Assembly: GCF_000004825.1 (NCBI RefSeq)
Contig: NW_008805083.1
Location: 62,001 to 126,000 of the forward strand
Source of the DNA: Heterostelium album PN500
Lineage: Eukaryota > Evosea > Eumycetozoa > Acytosteliales > Acytosteliaceae
DNA length: 64,000 nt
Direction: 5' to 3'
Shown: positions 58,576 to 64,000 of the stretch, one piece after another
Layout of the letters: every line of letters starts with the position of its first letter
How positions within the stretch are numbered: position 1 is the stretch's first letter
Notes under the pieces: generated by a model
Seen by the model: the letters and a program-made list of their open reading frames with translations, nothing else
Database searches by the model: none
Told to the model about the DNA's origin: nothing
Translations under genes and position numbers: made by a program

Positions 58576-60771
58576 ATGTTACTATTTTTTTTTAATTTGA
58601 CAATTATATTTAGATCTTTTCTTGATTCTGATATAGATAAGATTTGCTTTATTTTGACTTGCAAGAAGTTGTATAATGATAGACATAGGATAGTTGGACC
58701 TCTCAATCAAAGTCGTATCTATGACTTTATTGAGTACTTTGAGAGTTTCAAGGGTGTACACCTTGACTCTTTTAAACAGGAGATTTGTACTTCACTATGG
58801 TTGAAACTCTACAATGATCAACCACTGCCAACGATACCCAGCTGGTTGACTCACTTGAAAATAGAGTATCCAGATGACGATGAATACGATAGCGACGACA
58901 ATCAAGTGCTACCGAGCGAACTTGCCATTCCGAAATCGGTGGTTCACTTGGAGCTGTGTTTCAATAGGAGACTACCGCCTGGATTCATACCAAGCTCTGT
59001 CACCCACTTGATATTTGGAAATTCATTCAATCAGCAGTTACCCAATGATCTGCCAGATTCGATAAGTGAACTGACGTTTGGCAATGAATTCGACCAGTGT
59101 ATAGAGAGTGCTACACTTCCCAAGTATTTGACGACTCTTAAATTGGGTATATCTTTTAACAAGCAGATTCACACTCAGATATTCCCTGTTTCGCTGGTTC
59201 ATTTAGAGTTTGGAATGAATTTCAATCAGTTGATAGACGATCATGTGTTTGAGCAGAACTTAAATCTCAAGTATTTAGAGTTTGGAACATCTTTTAATCA
59301 ACCGCTGCCAGCGAACCTACCGGAATCAATTGAACATCTGGTGTTTGGTGCCAAGTTTAATCAACCATTGGAGAATATTCCAGAGCAGCTAAAGATATTG
59401 GAAATGGGAGATGATTTTAATAGACCGATCGAGAGAGGAACACTACCCGATACTCTGACTTTGTTGGATTTGGGCTTGAAGTTCAATCAGGTGCTGGAGC
59501 CTCATTCGTTGCCATCGTCCATTCAAGTATTAAAGTTGGGATTAGACTACAATCGACCGATTTTACCAAATGTAATTCCCTCTGGTGTTAAGGGGTTTAA
59601 ACTATCGGATTACTTTGACCAAAGCATTCAGGTTGGTACACTTCCAAGTACAATCACTCATTTCTATTTCGGTGACAAGTATAACACTGAAATTATACCT
59701 GGATCTATTCCGTCTGCTACACACCTTACCTTTGGAATGTCGTTCAATCATCAACTGAGTGCAGGCTCGCTTCCACAAAATCTAAAGCATCTGGTGTTTG
59801 GTTCACACTTTGATCAACCTATTGCCAATGTCATACCGGATTCTACCACACACATCACATTTGGCTATTATTTCAATCGACATTTATATCCCTATGATAT
59901 TCCAGAGTCTGTTCTCAGTATCACTTTTAGCCACAACTTTAATCAATCGTTGCCACTCAACACCATACCCTCAAAGGTTACCGAGATCAAGTTTGGATCC
60001 AACTTTAACCAAGTGTTGATTCCAAACTCATTGCCAAACACTCTGGAATCGCTATGTTTCGGAGAGCTATTTAATCAACAGTTACATGCGGGTCAGCTTC
60101 CAAACTCTATAACATCGTTGACTTTTGGATCAAACTTTGATCAAACGCTGCATCCATCGGTCTTACCAGCATCATTAAAAACATTGGTGTTTGGTAACAA
60201 CTTTAATAGTCCACTAAAGAAAGGGTCACTGCCCATGGGACTGGTCCAGCTTTCCTTTGGTACCAACTTTAATCAACCGATAAGACAAGGTGTACTACCA
60301 GAGAGTTTGGAGCGTATATTGTTTGGCGATGGATTCAATCAAAAGATCGATGGTATCCTACCGGAATCATTGACACAGCTATCGTTTGGTTTCGATTTCA
60401 ATCAACCTATAGCCAGATTGCCGAACAAGTTGGTGTCGATATCGTTTGGCGGTAGCTTTATAAAGACTATTCCGAGCGGTGTTCTTTGTCCATCGATCAC
60501 CAGTCTAATTGTATCACCACAGTTCTTTGATTTCAATCCACTGGAATCACTACCGATAACCGTTACAAACATATTGGTATCACTTCAAATAGATTATGTA
60601 AACATAAGGAGATTCAGTGCGAATGAAACATTGGCATTGACATCACGATTCATAGGTGGTTTTGTTAATACATCAAAGTTGAAACGTTTACTTTTACAAG
60701 AGGAAGATTCAAATAATCCATATGAATATTTTGATAATAGTAATACAAATTATGATTGTGATGATTATTAA
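58576..60771 (+). CDS. FNIP-repeat protein, about 24 repeats
   Basis: One open frame, 731 residues from the ATG at 58576. The first residues (MLLFFFNLTIIFRSF) look odd and could hide an upstream exon with the splice at ATATTTAG near 58612. The segment DSDIDKICFILTCKKLYNDR resembles the F-box-like start seen in many dictyostelid FNIP proteins. From about residue 110 there are about 24 copies of the 22-residue FNIP/IP22 unit, a relative of LRRs, with lines such as LTFGSNFDQTLHPSVLP and LSFGTNFNQPIRQGVLP. FNIP proteins are greatly expanded in dictyostelids; most have no known function. A short acidic Asn/Asp tail ends the protein. Confidence 0.88.
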   Translation: MLLFFFNLTIIFRSFLDSDIDKICFILTCKKLYNDRHRIVGPLNQSRIYDFIEYFESFKGVHLDSFKQEICTSLWLKLYNDQPLPTIPSWLTHLKIEYPDDDEYDSDDNQVLPSELAIPKSVVHLELCFNRRLPPGFIPSSVTHLIFGNSFNQQLPNDLPDSISELTFGNEFDQCIESATLPKYLTTLKLGISFNKQIHTQIFPVSLVHLEFGMNFNQLIDDHVFEQNLNLKYLEFGTSFNQPLPANLPESIEHLVFGAKFNQPLENIPEQLKILEMGDDFNRPIERGTLPDTLTLLDLGLKFNQVLEPHSLPSSIQVLKLGLDYNRPILPNVIPSGVKGFKLSDYFDQSIQVGTLPSTITHFYFGDKYNTEIIPGSIPSATHLTFGMSFNHQLSAGSLPQNLKHLVFGSHFDQPIANVIPDSTTHITFGYYFNRHLYPYDIPESVLSITFSHNFNQSLPLNTIPSKVTEIKFGSNFNQVLIPNSLPNTLESLCFGELFNQQLHAGQLPNSITSLTFGSNFDQTLHPSVLPASLKTLVFGNNFNSPLKKGSLPMGLVQLSFGTNFNQPIRQGVLPESLERILFGDGFNQKIDGILPESLTQLSFGFDFNQPIARLPNKLVSISFGGSFIKTIPSGVLCPSITSLIVSPQFFDFNPLESLPITVTNILVSLQIDYVNIRRFSANETLALTSRFIGGFVNTSKLKRLLLQEEDSNNPYEYFDNSNTNYDCDDY

Positions 60772-60807
60772 TCATAATTATTTACATATTCAAATAAAAT
60801 TTTTTTT

Positions 60808-60853
60808 ATAAAATCAACAATATTTTTTTTATAAAATCAACAATATTTTTTTT
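60808..60853 (+). repeat. 23-bp tandem duplication in the FNIP 3' flank
   Basis: The unit beginning ATAAAATCAACAATATTTTT (23 bp) occurs twice without a gap, at 60808-60830 and 60831-60853. It is probably replication slippage. Confidence 0.85.
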
Positions 60854-61050
60854 GACAATTTTAACTTTTTCAAAAAATTTTTAGTAGTTATTTATTATCT
60901 TTTGTATTGATTAGTTAGTTTAGCATATGGTTTTTTTATTTGCTTTAAACTTTTTTAGATACCTCTCTTTTACCTGTGGTTGGCTACTGTTACTTCAACC
61001 TTCTTACAATACTAAATCCCGCAGGCGGACAAAATTGTATTAAAATTATT

Positions 61051-61123
61051 TGAGACATGCAGGGCTTGAACCTGCGACCTATTGGTTCGTAGCCAATCGC
61101 TCTTCCAACTGAGCTAAAGTCCC
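61051..61123 (-). tRNA. tRNA-Arg (anticodon ACG)
   Basis: 73 nt on the minus strand: acceptor GGGACTT with ATGTCTC (one T:T mismatch, one G:T), D arm GCTC/GAGC around AGTTGGAA, anticodon stem ATTGG/CCAAT around CTACGAA, T arm GCAGG/CCTGC around TTCAAGC, discriminator A. The A and B boxes (TAGCTCAGTTGG, GGTTCAAGCCC) match the RNA polymerase III consensus. No intron. Confidence 0.92.
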
Positions 61124-61310
61124 ATTGATGAGAATGTGAAACAATTCTTTAGTTTTTTATCAAAAGTAACCAAGATTTTTTTAAAATCTTTTTTATTTTC
61201 GAAACAGTAAAGGGACTTTAGCAACAACTTAAATTTTTTATTCACAAATTAGAGTGAGAATTAAAATATATAAAAGATTTAATTGTTTAAATAACTACCT
61301 ATATAAGTAA

Positions 61311-61662
61311 TTATCCAAAATAAATGACAGTTGTACGTGGACCCCCAAAATAATTGCCAAGATAATCACCAAAATTTCCAGTTATCCTTGCCTCGTCATA
61401 TGTGTTCTCATTGTCATATTGAATTTTTTTTTCTCCAAAGATTTTATCTGCCCATGTAAGAATATTTAAAAGTAATTTTTCATTCTCAGTTAAATTGTTG
61501 AAGTTTATCTTGTTTACCAAGTCATCAGAAATGTCCTAAAATAAAATTGTTAAAATTTAATATATTTTTTCATTTAGTTTAAATTAAACCTACTTTTGTT
61601 AAACAAATATCAATAAAAAAATTAAAACTAAGAACTAAAATAAAGATATAAACAACTTTCAT
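61311..61662 (-). CDS. small secreted protein of unknown function, 97 aa
   Basis: Two exons: 61594-61662 (23 codons) and 61311-61535; 97 residues. Exon 1 is almost exactly a signal peptide (MKVVYIFILVLSFNFFIDIC). The mature part contains EKLLLNILTWADKIFGEKK and a Gly/Tyr-rich end (GNFGDYLGNYFGGPRTTVI). It has no Cys in the mature chain and no domain I recognise. The splice sites (GTAGGT..TTTATTTTAG) are good. It lies between tRNA-Arg and a B-box gene. Confidence 0.65.
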
Positions 61663-61990
61663 TTTGAAAGAAATAAATTAATTGCAATGATAAAACAAAT
61701 CCTGTGAACTTTATCTAATTTTAAGTGGGAGTAAGGTATGTAACAATGATCCAACATTTTTTAAAAAATTGTTCATAATTTAATCTAAAAACAATCATAA
61801 TTTAATATCAACACAAAAATAATCAAATTTGATAAGATATTGAATGTTGACATGTGTTTAAAATTGTACATTATAAAATAGTTTATTTTCATGATGCCTA
61901 ATAAAAATTATAAAAAGATTTACACTATTAATAATAGAGAAATAAAATAAGAAATTTTTTTTTATTATTTTAACACAATGATATTAATCT
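61663..61990. other. spacer between the small secreted protein and B-box copy 2
   Basis: AT-rich; the promoter of the small secreted gene and the 3' flank of the B-box gene. Nothing else seen. Confidence 0.5.
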
Positions 61991-63550
61991 TTAATGTCTT
62001 TTAATATAAATTGCATCAGTCAACGGTTCAATGACAATGTCAGTGTACATAAATGTCACTAGGTCATAAACTTTGGCATTTTTACTGGAGTTAGAGAAAC
62101 AATACAATTTGCTCGAAGATATACCACTTGAAGGAATAAATACTATTTTTGAAATTGGGTTGGATTGCGCATTAGTTACCAATTGATTCATATGAGGAAC
62201 GGTCGTGAAACTTTTTGATCCCAGATCATATCTTTCTATTGTATTGAAGTTGGTGAATATATAAATGTGATTATCTCCAATTGCACAATGTTTCATTGAA
62301 AAATTTTTGGAGAAATCAACATTTGATGTTATTTTGTAGGTATCCGACAAGGTATAGATATTGGATGAGTCAACTAAATAAACAACACCATTGTTCGCAA
62401 GAATTTCGGAAATAGATGTGATTGATATTGATATGAATTGGGTACTTAAAATATTTGGATCAACGATTTCGATTTCTCTACCGATAGAATAGTAGTCTCT
62501 AGAGCGGCTGGTGTATCTGTGCAAAATATATATCTGGTTTTTCTCTTTGTCATAGCATGCTGACTCCATCGTACTCTTAATTTGTGTTGAACGTGGGAAT
62601 TTAGTTATCGTTTTCTTTGAGATTGAATATTTAATATATTCAGAATCAAAGAAGAAGATATCATCTCCAACTTGAACCATATGGGCAGGTTTTACATCTT
62701 TCAAACTGTTTGGTTTGGTAATTGTTTGAGTTTTCATATCAAAAAACTTTGTCTCTACTCCATTGTAATAAACTATCATATCATTGTCCCGGGATTTCTC
62801 TAATTGCCACATGGTGTCAAAGCCATCTTTGATGATCTTGATTTGATTGTGATCAAACATTGCCACGTATTTAGAAGGAATGATTTGGGAGTTGGTCTTT
62901 TTCATATCTTTATGCTTGGAGACATGTGATAGGAAGTCGATCTTGTCTGCTGGATTGGCGAACGAAACTTCTGAAAAGACATTCTGGAATGTTTGGAAAA
63001 GTTGTTTGTGGTCAACTGACTGTTCGACAGCCTTGAGGAGATCACCAATAGCGTTATATTGTTGGTGTTCTTTGGTATTTGAGCTGTCTGGACTTTCGGA
63101 TACATGTTCTCCTGATCTACCCTCTGAACTCTCCGAATTCTCTGGATTTTCGTTGTTGTAAATGGTATTGGTAATGACCTTGAGTGAATTAATCTCCTCG
63201 ATCACCAATGGAATAAGTGACTTTGCCAACTCCAACTGCTCTTCCACTGGTTTCTTCTTCTTGTGTTCTTCAACCATGAGAACATTGTGTATATCTTCAT
63301 AGAACTTGGTAATTTCATCAAGTGTAGACTCTAAAGAATCAATGGTTGATTTGATTGTCTTTAATCGATCGAAAAGATTCGAAATCTTGTCTTGATAGCC
63401 ATTTGTCTTCAACACCTGCTCCTTGATCGAGTCGAAATCATCAAACCTGTGTTGATTGTGATCACTGACACAACATTGTTTACAAACTAATTTTGAACAA
63501 GTTGAACACAAGAATATAAAATCTTTAAAATGTACTGAACAATGATTCAT
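61991..63550 (-). CDS. B-box zinc-finger / coiled-coil / propeller-like protein, copy 2
   Basis: Single exon, 519 residues. Same plan as copy 1 at 20245: B-box at residues 4-40 (CSVHFKDFIFLCSTCS, LVCKQCCVSDH), coiled coil at about 50-130, a Ser/Glu-rich linker (about 135-170, longer here) and a beta-rich propeller-like C-terminal half (CAIGDNHIYIFTN, KIVFIPSSGISSSKLYCFSN). The first about 134 residues differ from copy 1 at only about 20 positions, whereas the C-terminal half is much more diverged. The bases just before the ATG are also alike (AATTATTTATYTATAAAA), so the duplication included the 5' flank. Role unknown. Confidence 0.85.
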   Translation of the reverse strand: MNHCSVHFKDFIFLCSTCSKLVCKQCCVSDHNQHRFDDFDSIKEQVLKTNGYQDKISNLFDRLKTIKSTIDSLESTLDEITKFYEDIHNVLMVEEHKKKKPVEEQLELAKSLIPLVIEEINSLKVITNTIYNNENPENSESSEGRSGEHVSESPDSSNTKEHQQYNAIGDLLKAVEQSVDHKQLFQTFQNVFSEVSFANPADKIDFLSHVSKHKDMKKTNSQIIPSKYVAMFDHNQIKIIKDGFDTMWQLEKSRDNDMIVYYNGVETKFFDMKTQTITKPNSLKDVKPAHMVQVGDDIFFFDSEYIKYSISKKTITKFPRSTQIKSTMESACYDKEKNQIYILHRYTSRSRDYYSIGREIEIVDPNILSTQFISISITSISEILANNGVVYLVDSSNIYTLSDTYKITSNVDFSKNFSMKHCAIGDNHIYIFTNFNTIERYDLGSKSFTTVPHMNQLVTNAQSNPISKIVFIPSSGISSSKLYCFSNSSKNAKVYDLVTFMYTDIVIEPLTDAIYIKRH

Positions 63551-63969
63551 TAATTTTATAAATAAATAATTACTTTTAATCTTTATAACTTTTTTTTAAA
63601 AACAAAAATAGTGTTACAGAAACTAAAATATGTGAGTTAAAGTTTTTTGAAAAAGGTGCTTGTTGAAGGTTAAATATCATTTCTCCCAAAACCAAAAAAA
63701 AGTAGTGTACCAAAGAAAATATCATCCTAATTAGAATTTCAATTGTTGAACCTACAGATTCCGATTCAAATTACTTTCTCCCATATTCAATAGAGAAAAT
63801 ATTTGTTAAATATTCCTAAAACAATGATAATAAGATCTATTTTTTGAACTAAGATTTATATATGAACAACAATAGACAAATATTATTAAAAACAAAATCA
63901 AAAAATCATTGATCGCAACTAACTAAGAATGTTTTTTTTAATTTATTTGAAGATTATTATAGTATGCGA
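63551..63969. other. spacer between B-box copy 2 and the right-edge gene
   Basis: AT-rich promoter-type sequence of the B-box gene. No gene or repeat seen. Confidence 0.5.
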
Positions 63970-64000
63970 TTAATCTTTATTTCTTTTAATAAAAACTGCA
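63970..64000 (-). CDS. C-terminal end of a probable third B-box-family gene (partial)
   Basis: Read on the minus strand the last 31 bases give AVFIKRNKD and a TAA stop. This parallels the ends of the two B-box proteins in the window (NAIYIQRS and DAIYIKRH). Only nine residues are visible, so the call rests on this resemblance and on the tandem position next to copy 2. Confidence 0.4.
   Translation of the reverse strand, partial: AVFIKRNKD

Noticed and set aside
1-64000. CRISPR arrays, operons, LTR or DIRS-type elements
   Set aside because: No regularly spaced repeats, no polycistronic arrangement and no terminal long repeats were seen; the genome is eukaryotic with spliced genes.

Overview
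The window looks like nuclear DNA of a dictyostelid social amoeba. Intergenic DNA is extremely AT-rich with long A/T runs. Introns are short, AT-rich and GT..AG. Coding sequence is compact and full of poly-Asn, poly-Gln, poly-Ser and poly-Thr tracts. Several families are dictyostelid hallmarks: FNIP repeats, B-box/propeller proteins, full-length ABCG pumps, Rac GTPases and a tRNA-linked TRE-type LINE. I cannot name the species. All gene models below were assembled by eye from reading frames, splice sites and family resemblance.

Layout. 1-15.4 kb: an unrecognised protein (1641-2483), a five-exon ABCG full transporter (3988-8297), two tandem FAD monooxygenases on the minus strand (8435-9801, 10401-11758), a secreted or membrane beta-helix protein (12220-13833) and a class 3 lipase (14323-15375). 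16-17.2 kb: a diverged tRNA-Ala followed by a 5'-truncated TRE-like LINE with a poly(A) tail and a 9-bp target duplication. 17.7-30.3 kb: a leucine-rich-repeat protein whose internal exons are whole multiples of 84 nt, a B-box protein, a very large KATNIP-like protein (21825-28818, minus) and a Mia40/CHCHD4-like protein. 30.6-44.6 kb: pantothenate kinase, translation release factor eRF3, a small membrane protein with a broken frame, a second class 3 lipase, a SWI3/SMARCC chromatin subunit and a DHHC palmitoyltransferase. 46-64 kb: galactokinase; a large protein with CS, SH3, SH3, proline-rich and degenerate glutaminase segments; a Rac GTPase without a CAAX box; a 24-repeat FNIP protein; tRNA-Arg; a small secreted protein; a second B-box gene; and, at the right edge, what looks like the tail of a third B-box gene.

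The genes do not form an operon-like system. Most are housekeeping or lineage-expanded genes, and three paralog pairs (monooxygenases, lipases, B-box proteins) show local duplication.

The best candidate for something undescribed is the 50040-55019 gene. It joins a p23/NudC-like CS domain, two SH3 domains and repeated PPPL motifs to a glutaminase-fold domain that has lost the Ser-x-x-Lys catalytic pair, so it reads as an SH3 adaptor carrying a pseudo-enzyme. Other points of interest are a KATNIP-like (basal body-associated) protein in an organism group without cilia, a Mia40 with CPPC in place of CPC, and a PAM2 motif at the very start of eRF3.
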